Below, one piece after another: positions 1 to 11,989 of a stretch of 64,000 bases of DNA. Below the pieces are notes generated by a model. It worked only from the letters and a program-made list of their open reading frames with translations. It was not told the DNA's origin and made no database searches. Position 1 is the first letter of the stretch. Every line of letters starts with the position of its first letter. The stretch is from Shinisaurus crocodilurus (Eukaryota > Chordata > Lepidosauria > Squamata > Shinisauridae): contig CM037878.1 in NCBI GenBank assembly GCA_021292165.1, positions 196,291,118 to 196,355,117 of the forward strand, given 5' to 3'. The position numbers and the translations under genes were made by a program.

Positions 1-65
1 TGTCAGTGATCTTCATGGCTGAGTGGGGCTATGAACCCAGGCCTCCGCAGTCTAAGTCAACCACC
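1..65 (-). repeat. CORE-SINE fragment (tRNA-like head, minus strand)
   Basis: Reads as the reverse complement of the tRNA-like head of the CORE-SINE seen complete at 16384-16660: a 'gctgagtggggctatgaaccca' type segment matches its B-box region. Truncated by the window edge. The match is by eye and diverged. Confidence 0.45.
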
Positions 66-1879
66 TCAAACTGGGAGATTTGGATTGGCTTAACAAATAA
101 ACTACAAGCAAGAGCAATCAGTATACTGAGTAAAACATCCTGAAGCACTCTGCCCAAGTATAGGTCTGATTGACATAAATTTGTATTCCATCAGCACCTC
201 TCTAATAGCGAACTCTGATGGTTGAGCGCTGACAGAACTGGCACCAAAACAGGGCCAAAGAGAAAACAAGAGGGAGGTATCATGGTTGGATGAATTCTGA
301 GATATGCAGAAGTACAAATATTTTTTTTAAACAGTTTTTTTAAAAGCCAATGAGTGCTGAGCATGCTCAGTGGCCTCCAGGAACCACAATGTTGAATATC
401 AGTTGGAAAAGGATAATGGAAAACTGAGCAATGGGGAAGGGTGAATTGGCTTGCTAGAGCGCCTTATAGCTTATAGTATCCCAGAAGAGGGCATAGCTGG
501 CACCCTGAAGTGGAACATTCCCGTTAGGGGTGAGGACAGGATACACTGCAATGTTTTGTTTCGTGTTCCACTTATTATATATTTGTGATTTGGTTTAGGG
601 CTCAAGTTGATCTTTGTGTAATGCAGATATTTTGCAAGAATGCAGTAATCATTTTTGTGTGAACCTTGGTTGTTCAATTAATTGGGGGGATAATTCATCA
701 TTACATCCTAGTTTTTCCTCACTGAATCAAGTAGAAATAAAGCATTGTTTTTGTTTTGTTTTGTTTTTGCTCCCGCAGCTCCTCCCCCAGTGAAGTACAT
801 GTGAAAAATCGATCTGGTTTTAAGTAAATTCAAACCATCTGAAACATCAGTCAATATTTTCAAAGTGTTTGAATTCGAATTCGAATGAGCTGTGCTAATG
901 TGAATTGCCAGATTTTAAAATCCCTATTTGATCTCGCAGTGCTATTTCTGTCTAACTGACTTTCACATGCCATTTGAATTTTAACAATGCTCAAAGATGT
1001 GTGCAAAAATCTTGTTAGGAGTACTGCAGCAGAACATACTGTTGTTCTTCCAGGGTACCAGGGACATTTGAAATCAAGGAAAGTTAAAAGGAAAACAGCA
1101 TCCGCACAACCTAGATTAGATACAATATATCAATAGTTAAATGCAGCACAGTTGCTGCATATCATGCCTCTTTGAGAATGTCAGCATGATGAATGGCAGA
1201 GCAGAAGATGATAAACTTGACAGGATGCTGTATGGAAAAAGTCAGGATATACAAATAAACTTTGATGCGTGCCTTTTGTGGCATTAGTAATAAAAAGAGA
1301 GAGAGAGAGAGAGAGAGAAAAGAGTGAACTTCAAAATGAATGCCAACCCATGAGTATATGTAAGCACAATAAAATCATCAATGAATGTTATATACCAGCT
1401 TCTAACGCACAGGGCTTTGGAGAAATCACATTTATACGAGCTGGCTGTGCCACTCTGCACATGTTTTTGTAAAGCATCATTTCACTATCAGAGCAGTTCC
1501 TTTTTGTGATATATAAATATTCTATTTGATATGCAGGTTTTGAGCATGATATGAATCTGCAATATTTAAAACAATGAAGTACAATTTCAGGGTGAATATG
1601 GATATTTTGGTAAGAGACGTAAATTGCTCTTCCCCAAAAAAACACTTTCATAAAACCCTTGATCTATTTCAGTGTAAAAGTAAACCTGCTATTGTATTTC
1701 ATCACAATCTGTAGTTTCAGAAATTCTTTACTTAAGTTTTTTCACCTTTTTCAACTTCTCCATTAGCACTAATGTTATCATCTGAAGACAACACCTAGTT
1801 TACTTATATATAACATATTTTGTCTCCAAATAATTTTTTAATAAATAACTCTCATTGAAATTATTTGGAATTATAATGC
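66..1879. other. Unassigned AT-rich sequence
   Basis: No gene, SINE or LINE recognised. Holds a T-rich/(TTTTG)n patch near 747-768 and a (GA)n tract at 1296-1319. The short open frames on both strands have no recognisable domain. Confidence 0.5.
1296..1319. repeat. (GA)n microsatellite
   Basis: Uninterrupted GA dinucleotides, about 12 units. Confidence 0.9.
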
Positions 1880-1969
1880 AATTCTAGACGTGTCTACTCA
1901 GAAGTAAGCCCCACTGAGTTCAGTGGAACTTAATTCCAGGAAAATGTGTATAGAATTGCAGCCTTAAAT
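1880..1969. repeat. Palindromic repeat, family A
   Basis: About 90 bp. The left arm has CTACTCAGAAGTAAGCC and the right arm carries the complementary ends, with 'gcaattcta' and 'tagaattgc' at the edges. Other copies lie at 12743-12833, 33756-33844 and 48850-48942, with a partial near 5140-5175. It looks like a miniature fold-back element. Superfamily not determined. Confidence 0.7.
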
Positions 1970-2149
1970 ATGATTCTTGGTGTTTTTTTTACTGGATTGT
2001 GTCCTGTCATATGCTCATAATTTAGTAAACCCTTGTGAGGTGCAGAAGAGTGTCCTTTGTTTACATCCAGTAAAGGTTTCATCCCTCCTTCCATCCATGC
2101 TGCATCAAACTGTTTCTTTTAAGTTTTAAAGTTAAAAATCAGCTTACAC

Positions 2150-2528
2150 TATGGCCATGGTGAGATAGGGGCTTTAATCCCCTGGTAAGAGGGGGACCAG
2201 GGCATTTCAAGGACAGACTACATCAGTACCAACCTGCCCATGCCTAAAGATAGGCCACAGAAGCTCTTCTCAGGTGCCCACCATCAAATCTATTATGCTG
2301 GTGGGCACAAGAGACAGAGCTTTCTCTGTGGTGACTCCATCCTTATGGAATGCCCTTCCATGTGAGGTACACCTGGCTCTCTCTCTGTTTTTTAAACAGG
2401 TCTTAAAAACATGGATATTTCAGTCCACTTTTAATTGATGCTGTCCTGTATTCCATATTTTACAATTTCAGGTTTCAAGTGTTGCTGACTTTCGTGTGTG
2501 TGTGTGTGTGTGTGTGTAAAATGGTATT
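2150..2528 (+). mobile_element. L2/CR1-type LINE 3' end, part 1 (interrupted)
   Basis: Diverged end of a LINE reverse-transcriptase ORF. Around 2315-2420 the frame reads AFSVVTPSLWNALP followed by LKTWIF, which is the conserved C-terminal block of L2/CR1-type reverse transcriptases (compare the cleaner copy at 26157). It runs into AT-rich 3' UTR and a (GT)n tract. The 3' UTR seems to resume at 3530 after the solo LTR. No intact ORF. Confidence 0.6.
2494..2517. repeat. (GT)n microsatellite
   Basis: About 12 GT units just upstream of the solo LTR. Confidence 0.9.
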
Positions 2529-3529
2529 TGTGAAAAAAAGCATACAGAGAGTTCCTGTGTCCCTTCCCACCCCACACATGTAAATAAGTGCGAGGCTGAG
2601 AATCTCCTGTGAATGTGCATAGTTTCCCCTGGGGGCTCTGGGTCGCCTCAGAGTCTACGTCGTATTCGCATGCAAATGTCCACCAAGCACTCTAGGTATG
2701 GTCAGGAATTAACCCATCTGACACCTAGGAGCCACCCCCTCCCCTACCTAGCCCAGATGAAATTAACCATGATTGGCCAAGTGACAGTTGGGCTATCGAG
2801 GAGAGGGGTGGGAGAAAATTGATACGGTCAGCCGTGGCTTCTGGGTTTTGTTGTTGTTCTGGATGCGTGGAGCGGGGGACTGTGGCTGAGGCAAGTCCCA
2901 GGAAGAACAACTCCCAAGCTAATGTGTAAATGCCTGACTACTCTAGTGTGAGGTTTAGTTTTGTTGATTTGTAGTTCTTTTTTTTAATTAATTTTTTATT
3001 TGAGAAAATTAAAACAAACATTACAGAACACACAACAAAGAAAAGACTAAACTTCCGATCTTCTACACAGCAAATATCAGTAACAATAGTTGCTCTTACT
3101 CTATAGATACAAAAAACCCCAAAACAAAACACCTCACTTTTTTTCTAGTGTCCAACATTTTTCTTCTAGTTCATACTACTCACACATATACCAATCTTTA
3201 TTTTCCTACAATCTACAAAAAGTATGTTAGAGTTTTCCATAGAGGTTGTTTTGTAGTTCTGACTGTGTGTAACAAAGGTATTCCATTCTGTCAATTTCAC
3301 TTCCCTTATCTCCCCACCTAATTTGAAACTGACTAAACCAAAATAAACTTTTTTTCACTTTCCCCTACACTGTGTGTGTAGTTTCTCTGCCGGTTCAGTG
3401 CTAATTCCAGCGTCTGAGACCGGGGCCGGGTTCAGAGTGAGGTGATTTGGGGACGACGGAGTCAAGGCTGGCAGTTTGTAGCCTCTGATCTCTTGTCCGG
3501 AATCAAAGGACTGGTCGCAGTCCTTCACA
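2529..3529 (+). mobile_element. Solo LTR with 5-bp target duplication, copy 1
   Basis: Begins TGTGAA and ends CTTCACA, an inverted match typical of LTR ends. It is flanked on both sides by GTATT (2524-2528 and 3530-3534). It aligns along most of its length with the second copy at 31076-31815; shared blocks include 'tggcttctgggttttgttg', 'ggtattccattctgtcaatt' and 'tttctctgccggttc'. An AATAAA signal lies near 3343. The extra length over copy 2 is mainly the insertion at 2979-3249. No internal gag or pol sequence is attached, so this is a solo LTR. Which retroelement family it belongs to is not decided; a 5-bp duplication fits several LTR groups. Confidence 0.85.
2979..3249 (-). mobile_element. 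Retro-insertion (5'-truncated LINE-like tail) inside the LTR
   Basis: Absent from the sister LTR at 31.5 kb. Both sides carry the target sequence TTTGTAGTTCT (2968-2978 and 3250-3260), an 11-bp duplication typical of target-primed reverse transcription. The left end is T-rich, so the inserted copy is on the minus strand with its A-rich tail toward 2979. The body has no recognised coding domain; it resembles a LINE 3' UTR. Confidence 0.75.
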
Positions 3530-3665
3530 GTATTTTAATACTGCCATTTTAACTTAATTGTAATTGTATATAAATTGTTTCATGCTTTTATTTTGTACAT
3601 TGCCTTCAGGTGGATTTTTTAACCTTCAAAGGCTAAAATATTTTAAATATTTTAAAGAAATAATA
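3530..3665 (+). mobile_element. LINE 3' UTR, part 2 (continues from 2528)
   Basis: AT-rich 'ttttaatactgcc...attttgtacattgcc' sequence of the type that follows L2/CR1 ORFs. It sits directly after the LTR target duplication, so it is read as the continuation of the LINE cut at 2528. Confidence 0.45.
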
Positions 3666-5304
3666 ATTAAATACTTATGGGAGGATAGAGTAAAAGGCCC
3701 ACTTGAAGTGCAGCCCTAGCAACTGTCAAAAGTAGTTTTAACTGTGGCTACTTTAACATGTTTTTGGCTAGTTTTAACATGTTTTTGTACTCTGTAATTC
3801 ATTAGTCTAATGATAATTAGTGCCATATGATTCAATGCAATATAATATATACTGAATATTTAAAAACAAATGTGTAGCAGTTATGTTTGATGGATGCGTA
3901 AAGTTCTAGAACAAGTGGCTGTCCACTAAAATAAAGGATAAAAAAATAGGTCGAAGAAGGAAAACCCAATCAAAGGACATTCAAAAATTGAATTCTCTTT
4001 TGGTTGCTTCCAATGGACATTTCTTCTAGTTCCATTTCTCCCCCAATGGAATATGTTTGAGACCCCTTCAACACAAGCAATTCATGGTTGTCTCTGTATT
4101 CTCCCATTGTGAACATAATGAGTTTGTGCTTCCACCACCAAAGTGTACTTTCATGCATCAAAAACCAGCCCAACAAAGAAAGGCTCCAGGGACCAATTTT
4201 ACGATGTGTAAAATTAAGTCAACCTTGGGCAAAGTGCCAGCTGGGTGGTGGGCATATGGGTTATTGTGTTGCTGATTATATGGATTTCATTGAGCCACCT
4301 GCCTCCCAATCAATTTCCATTTTCCCATGCTTACTTATTTTACACCTTATGAAACTTGATCCCAAATCTCCCACCACTGGAGAGGTCTGGGGTAGATTTC
4401 ACGATGCACAAAATTACACTTCTGTTGTGACCCAAACAAATAATGGGGCAGGTAATGGGGAAGTTCATATGCAGTCAGTTTTCCTCCTATATTGTTTGGA
4501 AGCAGTTGTCACGTCTATAGAGACAACACTGTTCCATTTAAAATTCTCTCCTTCTGATGGAGTTTAGGTGCACATATTTTGATGTCACAGCATCCGTACC
4601 TTCTATAGGAGGACAAAGGTAGGTCTATCATCAACCATGTTTTGAGGGTTGGCAGCTCTTTTGTCACAGTCCGCCTGATCTGAATTACCTGCCAGCCATC
4701 TGGACTCTCAGTAAACAAAAACAAACTTGAATGTGCAGAGCCAGAAATTTGCTAGCAGAATTATTCCATGGGGCTACAAGACAAAAGCTAATCTGAGCTA
4801 TTAAACATGGCTGGCAGAATTACAGGCCCTTGTAAAATTTTATACAGGAAAAAAGAAATATCAGAAAATTTTGTGATGATTTGGCAAACCTTTCTTTGAT
4901 TGCTTTGCTTTGCACCTAAATTAAAGCATGCAAGAGGGGTGAAAGCTGACCTACTTCCCTCTTTCTTTTCCAATTCTTGTCTTTTTTCTTGATGTTTTAA
5001 AACTGGCTTGAGTTAAGCCTTGAGTTAAGGAAGCACCTCTCTTTCTTTCTTTCATTCACACACATACAGAGCATAAGTAACCTTTTACAGTAGAGCACTT
5101 CCAAGACATTTCTTCCAGCCAGATACTGCAATGCTATACATATCTACTCAGAAGTAAATCCTTTAGAATTTAACATAAGGCTTATTTAGCCCAGCATCCT
5201 GTTCCCCAAAGTAGCCAACCAAATGCCCAAAGCAGGACATGAGAGCTATTGTTCTTCCTGCTATTGTTCTCCAGCAACTGTTATTCAAGGACATGCTGGC
5301 GTGG
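3666..5304. other. Unassigned sequence
   Basis: No gene recognised. An open frame of 159 codons at 4088-4567 has no recognisable domain or coding character. A partial family-A palindrome lies near 5140-5175. Confidence 0.5.
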
Positions 5305-6045
5305 GTTCGCACATAATGCTAACCCATGATATGGGTTGTTGAATTGTTGCCCTACCTAAGGTTTGTCTGGGAGACAATTGAAAAAAAAATGGTTTGTTTT
5401 CTCAGTGTCTTCGTTGTTTCCCCCCTCCTTCACCCAGTCCCTCCCTGTATCCCAATTGCCTTAGTGGCTCTGCAGTACTGACATGTGAAGAGGCTGAGGG
5501 GTCCCCCCCCCACTGCCTCTGTAGCCTGGCAAAACAACCAATAAACAACCCACAATTCTGGGTTCACATGTAACAACCCATGGTTTAAGCAACCCACAGT
5601 TCACAACCCAGCAACAAACCATGGGATCTATAATCTATTCATGGGTTGTTCGTGGTTAATAACTCATAGTTAACCCATAGATTCAGGTTCACACATAACA
5701 GCAACCCACAATTCAAGGGTTGTTGTTATGTGTGAACCCATTACTGTGGGTTGTTCATAGGTTGTTTGACCAGGCTCCAGAGGTGGCAAGCAAGAGTGGT
5801 AAACAAACAAACAGACAGACAGACAGACAAAAACAGCCACTCTCTATGCCAGTACAATGCCACAAAGACATTTGGGATACAGGGAGGGATGCTGAGGGAG
5901 GAAATTAACAAATAACCCAAGGATTTGAGAAAACAAACTGCTGTTTATTTGATCATCTGCCAGACAAACCTTGGGTAGGACAACAAACCATGGATTAACC
6001 ATGGGTTAAGTAAACCATGGGTTAGTGTTATGTATGAACCAAGTC
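5305..6045. mobile_element. Long terminal-inverted-repeat element (non-autonomous)
   Basis: Left end reads 'ggttcgcacataatgctaac' and the right end carries its complement ('ttagtgttatgtatgaacc'). Further in, 'aaggtttgtctgg' (5358) pairs with 'ccagacaaacctt' (5960), so the inverted arms are about 80-90 bp. The middle holds more CCCATGGTTTG-type inverted motifs and a (GACA)n patch. No transposase ORF. Related fold-backs lie at 16913-17244, 20494-20800, and partly at 23413-24185 and 33690-33745. Confidence 0.65.
5801..5828. repeat. (AAAC)n/(GACA)n microsatellite
   Basis: Compound tetranucleotide tract inside the inverted-repeat element. Confidence 0.85.
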
Positions 6046-8229
6046 ACTGTATCTGATCCAGAAGATAACATATATCCATCATGACTAGTAGCCAGTGCTA
6101 GCCTCCATCTATTTGTCTATTCCCCCTTTTAAAAGGCATCTAAGTTCAGTTCAATAGAAGTTCCTATCAGATAAGTGCATACAGGTTTGCAGCCACATAC
6201 TCTGGTCCTGGAAAAGAGCATTACTGTGACCAATTGCTACTCAACTTGGACAACCATGTAAATAGGTTATTTAATTTCAGTGGAAACTCCAGTTTTTCTT
6301 CTGCTCTTTTATTCTACATATTGTTTTTATTTTACTTTTATTTGTGATGGTATATGTTTTGTAAGCATATTAGTGCGAACCAGGTCAGTGAGACTTTAAA
6401 AACAGCACTAAACCCATAATGGTATATGTTCTGTTTGAGAGAAGAACAAACAATTTGTTCTAAATGCAGGTTGTGTTTGAAACTGAAATCCTAATTTTCT
6501 CCACCTTGAAAATGGAATAGACAGCGACAGTGGGATTTACTTAGACGCATCCCCTGACCCACTGAAAAACTCAGAAGAAAGCTAGTTGCTAAGAAACCTA
6601 CTCTAGATAAAAATTGCTGGCAGATAATGATACCCAAGGAAGAAGTTGCATATTGGTGACATTTGGAATACTGTATCTTTTCTTTTATGCCATTAAGCAT
6701 GATGTAAAATAAAATGCTGGATACATTTATGCAACAGCGAATGAATTTGCATCTATGAGATGAGTGGGGAAAACCTTAACAAACTGCCTTAATATATGAG
6801 AGATAAAAATGAGCACTCTTGATTGTATTTATTTTGACAAGTAAATGAGCCAGTCCTCCAAAATATATTGTTTGTGAAAGAAAACCAAATAGCACATACT
6901 TTTCAGTCTGTGAAAATTATTTCCCTTAAGAATGCATTTGCAAAGATTTTTTAAACGATGACTTTTCTAGCACATACATACATACATCTTTCAGTTAAAT
7001 TGCTATGAACAGAAGTTACTATCCATCCATCCATCCATCCATCTCCTGTGAGGAGCTCTCTCTTTAAGATCAACTCACCAGAACTGTTCTCAGTCATTTG
7101 GCTGAGTGATGAACTTTCCCAATCACAGGACCATGCCTTAGTTGCTCTACCCTTTTGTGAAAAACAAACAAACAAATGCCAGTCATATTGCACTTCCTCA
7201 GGGTGTACACTATCAGATGAACATTTGATAGCAGGAGTAAAACATTTGATACAGGGAGTAAAAAAGTGAATTATTCAAATAAAGGTTTCACCAGACCTGA
7301 ACCAGTCTAGAAATGTGGAAGAAAAGTAGAAAAAAAGATGTAAATAGCACTTGCAGTAGGTGACAGTTATAAAGAAGGTAGCCAAAAGCTTGCTTTATTT
7401 CCAGTAATTGCTGGGCCTGGAACCCTTGATGCATTCAGCAGCCTACAAATTAACAGGCTAATTATCAACATGTATTGCAAAGCTTGAAGAATATGACAGC
7501 CCTGCGGTTCTCAGAGTTCCATTTGATGCCTGACCGGTCAGTTGCTTCTCCCCACAACCTGATAGCACAACAGGATCCGCAAAATCAAGCGGAGGGTGTG
7601 TGTAGCAAGAAAATTCCCAATGGACATCCAAGATGTACTTAGGGATCTGAAGGGAAAATTAGGTGGGAACATTCCTATCACACTGGGCTCAGTGCACTGC
7701 CCAAAGAGTCTACTACAGCATGATTTTCTCACTGATGTCTTAGAGAAACCTGACAAATTTAAGGAGGGAGTAGACACATTCTGCGGGAAACTTTAACAAG
7801 GTTATTAATCCGGGGCTGGGTAAAAGCACACAAACAATTACATCAGGAATAGTGTCTGACCACATAGCCATCTTATTTGAGATGTATAATTAAATTGACT
7901 CCTGGAGTAAGTACAATCAGGGTGTGCAATCGGAGAGTACAATCGGACTTTTGCGTGGTGATTCCAGCCAGGAGTCTTAAAAGTGTGATTAGAGTTTAAC
8001 TATGCTAAATCAGTGCTAATATGCCTTTACATCTAATTGGAAAACCAGAAAACATGCCAGAGGATGTCTAATTTGCAGCATGCTAGTTTTAAACTCTTCG
8101 ATCTCTTTCTTATCATCATCATCACCACCACCAGGGACCACTCCTAAGTGGGGTTAGAAAAAGAAAGAAACATGGTCCCATTGGTTAAAAAGTTAAAGGT
8201 CAAGGAACACTTGTAGAAATTATTGGATC
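6046..8229. other. Unassigned sequence with short microsatellites
   Basis: No gene recognised. Holds an (ATAC)n patch near 6976-6987 and (ATCC)n at 7020-7043. A 66-codon frame at 7596-7796 has no recognisable domain. Confidence 0.5.
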
Positions 8230-8245
8230 TATCTTTGTTGGGCTA

Positions 8246-8269
8246 TCTATCTATCTATCTATCTATTTG
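8246..8269. repeat. (CTAT)n microsatellite
   Basis: Six tetranucleotide units at the tail side of the minus-strand LINE. Confidence 0.85.
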
Positions 8270-8377
8270 TACTATTTCTATACTGCTAAATATTAAGAAA
8301 AATCAACAAGCAGTTTCCATATAAATATTAAAATCACAATTAAAATCACATTTAAAATACAAATTTAAAAACAAAAT

Positions 8378-8405
8378 AACAACAACAACAACAACAACAA
8401 CAACA
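8378..8405. repeat. (AAC)n microsatellite
   Basis: About nine AAC units within the LINE 3' UTR. Confidence 0.9.
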
Positions 8406-8600
8406 CATGGCAATACAGGAGCAGTTAAATGGAACAGCATGGTTAATTTAATTACGAGCCAGGGAAAGCCTGAGTGAACAGGTGTGTTTTTAGGAGGCAT
8501 TTGAAAGATGACAAATTTTCTTGAACTGCATGCAGCGTGAGGGAGTTTTCCTACTACCAAGAAGGCCCAGCTGTCGAGGTATTACACGGCGACATTCTGA

Positions 8601-9370
8601 TAATTTTGGAATGACCAGCAAGGCCTCCACCAAAATTCTTTCTTTTTCCAAACTTCTCAATTACAATTTCACTGAAGCATTTTAAGAAGTGGCAAAAATT
8701 GCCAGAGCCTTTCTGCAATGGAGATAAACAGTCCTCCTGCATAAGCAAAAATGCTCTTTACAGGGATTGTAAAGAGCAGGGAGGGGGATTTGGGTTTCCA
8801 AACCTCAAAATATATGTATTATGACTTTTTCCAGGTAAGACAGCTGAATCCCATAATTTGCAACAATAAACAAGTCCCCTGGGTCACAACAGGACTTCCA
8901 CTGGGTTCCTCAAGGCTCCATAGCTGCCAATCCAAATATTAATGCTAGGAAGAAAAAAAACATGAATCCATTCCTGGAGGTGATATTGTGATCTTTGAGA
9001 ATATGGAATGAAGTACTAGCTCTCCTTGGTCTACTCTGCTTCCTTTTTACAAGCTCATTTGTTCTCAAGTACAGATATATAAAAGCAATTTGAGATGTGG
9101 GAAGAGAGGGTCTTTATAGGTGGACAGACGTATTTGGCAAAAGAAAATCCATATCTGAAGCAAAATCCACACCTTAATGCAAGGGCAACAAACCAATTGC
9201 TCAAAGGGCTTCAAATATGAAACGCTGCATCCAAGTTGCTCAGTTTGGGAGAGGCACAGAAGTCATTATTGGAAAGCTTCTGTGTCTAGTAGCCTTACAG
9301 AACTCTGTAATTGATATCCTTTTGATAGCAAATCTGAGCAGACCGCCCAAAGGACTGGTAATCCATAAGG
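8601..9370. other. Unassigned sequence
   Basis: No gene or repeat recognised apart from a short A-run near 8953. Confidence 0.45.
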
Positions 9371-9420
9371 CAGGGTAGGCAACTTGTGGCCCTCTTGGAT
9401 GTTTTGGCCTACAACTCCGG
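9371..9420. mobile_element. hAT miniature, single arm
   Basis: CAGGGTAGGCAACTTGTGGC followed by 'cctcttggatgttttggcc' is the left arm of the hAT family seen whole at 9520-9655. The right arm is missing. Confidence 0.6.
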
Positions 9421-9519
9421 GTCTCTGTGATAGATTGGCTTTGGGGATTTGCTGATCTGTTCATTTAAAAAACCAGGGTTCCCAACAATATTTCCATGCG
9501 TGCATTTAAACCTTTAGAA

Positions 9520-9655
9520 TAGGGATGGACAACTTATGGCACTCCAGACGTTTTGGCTTACGACTCCCATCGTCCCTCACCATTGGCTATGCTGGCTAGG
9601 GCTGATGGGAGTTATAGGTCAAAACATCTGGAGGGCCACAGGTTGCCCACCCCTG
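9520..9655. mobile_element. hAT-type miniature element
   Basis: About 136-bp palindrome. The left arm (AGGGATGGACAACTTATGGC) pairs with the right arm ending in 'gcccacccctg'. The centre has 'ccattggctatgctggctag'. Flanking 8-mers ctttagaa/ctatggta match 5 of 8, a decayed target duplication. Non-coding. Confidence 0.7.
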
Positions 9656-9874
9656 CTATGGTAAAGCAGACAGAGGGGAACACATTCCAGATGCAAAAAA
9701 TGGAACGCTGGGTGGATTAAGAAGCCACTCAGAACCATATCAGCAAAATCTGGGAGTCTTCTTTGCAGCTAGAACACAGATGGCACTCATTCATATGTGG
9801 CCGACCTTCCCCCATATTGCAACTTGGTTTTTTACATTATTTCAGAAGTACCACAGCACACCATCATCTTAGAG

Positions 9875-9960
9875 CAGCCTTCCCCCACTTGCTGCCCTCC
9901 AGATCATGATGGGGGTTGCGGTCCAATACATCTGGAGAGCAGCAAGTTGGGGGAAAATAG
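9875..9960. mobile_element. hAT-type miniature element, internally deleted
   Basis: Starts CAGCCTTCCCCCACTTGCTG and ends with its near complement 'cagcaagttgggggaaaat'. About 50 bp shorter than its relatives. Confidence 0.6.
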
Positions 9961-11489
9961 CCCAGAGCCATTATCTGCACTTCTATCCATTTTTGTAAAC
10001 AACAACAACACAGAATCCTTCACAAGCATCTTATTTTATTCATTCTAGATGGGGCTAGAATGGAAATAATGAGAAACTGGAAATCGGCATCAGGCTACTA
10101 TTTTGGTCCTCAAGGGTTTTGCAAATAGCTTGTAGAAAAGTTAACATACCACAGCAAAGTAATTGGAGGAACAGTAAAGCAGGATTTATTTCCAGTCACA
10201 GAGTTTCCATTTCTCTCATATCTCAATAAAGGGTCTTCCTAATTTCATTTGCTTGCTACTCATTCTTCCTTTTGGAAAGATTCTCTCACGTGATCAAAGC
10301 AGTCTTAATATTTATTAGAATTGTACAGGACAGCTAATACTTATCTGTATTGTCATCTTAGAAATTGGATAAAAGTTTAATAACAGGAACCAGCCAATGT
10401 GAAATATACATCTTCTGTTGTTATAATTCTGACAATTAGTTGTTAAAATCCAATAAAATATTTTTTAAATACTATAGTCCTCATAAAAACAATACATTTA
10501 GAAATAATTTTTCAATGAGTTCAGAAGTGCTCAGCTGAGTTTAAGCCAGTCCTGAAATTTGGGGCCATTAAGCAGAATGCTCAATAGAAGACAGGATGAT
10601 ATTCAAGACAAAAAAGCTTATGAAAAAACCTTTCGGGAAGATTGGCAAAGCAAAGTTTTACACAGTCTTAGGGCATAAATCACAAAAAATGGTCAGAGAC
10701 AGTGGACAGAGTGGAATATCCTAAAGTAGTAGGAAGGCACACACACACAAAAAACATGTCTCCCAAAGGAAACATGGCAAAAAGCTCTCACTTCACTCTC
10801 TGTGGCACAGACAGGAGTAAGGAACATTATGAGCTTTTCTACAAAAGGCATTTTATTTTATTGTGCACTCGTGATTCCTCACTCACGATAGTTTGTGCAT
10901 GCTTGCCACAATGCCATCATCCTCCAGGGCCTCTCCCATTCTTTGCAACCATTTCCATGCCTTTTTTTAGATCCAGGAAAGTCTGGTATTATTTGGAATA
11001 ATAATATTCAACGGCTTCAACATCAAGCCAGCTCCCCCCCCCCGCCCGCTCCCCACTGCGGCTTTGCTTATCATCTAGTTCTACATCTCCCTTACACTCT
11101 GGATTTCAATAGCCTGACCTCAGCTTTCTGAGTAAGAGCTACTTGCCACCCACTCCTGGTTTCTGAGCAAAGTGAAATTGACCAAACTTAGTGGAACCTT
11201 TGGTTTATTTAATGTCCTGTTCCGACATTTTGTATGCAACTAGTTTATAATGTGGTAATGCACTGAAAATTGAGATATTAGAAAGAAATTCAATATACAA
11301 GTACAGAAGCTGCATTTCATGGTAGAATACCACCTCAAGAACCCTTTTACAAATGGGGGGGGGGTGATGGAAAATACAATGTGATGCAATAGATCCCTTC
11401 AAGAATGAGATAACTGAGCGAAAGGCAGTATTCCCAAATTCAGAGCAACAAGCTCACATCTTAGCTCATTTCCCTCACCCACATTTTCT
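9961..11489. other. Unassigned sequence
   Basis: No gene recognised. Holds short C-runs near 11034-11042 and a G-run near 11355-11364. Open frames of 99 and 78 codons (10702-11131) overlap each other and show no domain. Confidence 0.45.
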
Positions 11490-11890
11490 AGGGGGACAGG
11501 AAAGATGTAAAACAGATTACAATGTAATATTTTCCTTGAGGATAAAAATAATGGAATGAAAGTTGGTCCTTACACATTTAGGACAACATTCTGTGTTTCA
11601 AGTTTGACCCCCTGCATCTGTTTTCAAGGGGCACAGGAAAGAGGTAACTACAACACAGTACAATTCATCCCAGGAAAACTGAGACATTGCCTTGATATTG
11701 AATATGCACCATCTAGGTTTCAGATATGGACTCAGTTCAGACACCATATTTGTTTTCAAGGATGCCAGAAAACATTTTAACACAATAGATTGCAATCCCA
11801 TCCTTGAAAATTGAGATGTCAAAATGAAAGTTGGTGAGCACATAAAGGACATTGTGGACAGTATCCAACTGCATCGTTCTTCTAGCACAA
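11490..11890. repeat. Three diverged tandem units of about 130-137 bp
   Basis: The block 'caaggggcacaggaaag...' recurs near 11491, 11622 and 11754, each followed by an 'acaa..tacaat/attgcaat' segment and a 'cc..gaaaa.tgag' segment. The motif 'aaaatgaaagttggt' recurs near 11556 and 11821. The units are strongly diverged. No coding content recognised. Confidence 0.5.
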
Positions 11891-11989
11891 ATGATTCTGT
11901 GCTAGCAGAGACTAGGTTCCGTACTATTTTCAGTCAGAGAATTCAATTAAAGATATGGTTGCACAAGAGATCAGAAGAGACAGTCATAA

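Larger units (their letters stand above)
8230..8600 (-). mobile_element. L2/CR1-type LINE 3' end, minus strand
   Basis: On the minus strand around 8450-8560 the frame reads VVGKLPHAACSSRKFVIFQMPPKNTPVHSGFP, a decayed version of the '...WNSLP..LR..SL..FK..LKTHLF..AF' end of L2/CR1 reverse transcriptases. The AT-rich 3' UTR and simple-repeat tail lie at lower coordinates: (AAC)n at 8378-8405 and (CTAT)n at 8246-8269. 5'-truncated. Confidence 0.6.

Noticed and set aside
4088..4567. 159-codon open frame
   Set aside because: No domain, cysteine/histidine-rich chance composition, overlapping frames on both strands.
7840..7895. SDHIAILFEM in a plus-strand frame, like the SDH box of LINE endonucleases
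   Set aside because: Only the short box fits; no other endonuclease block is readable nearby.
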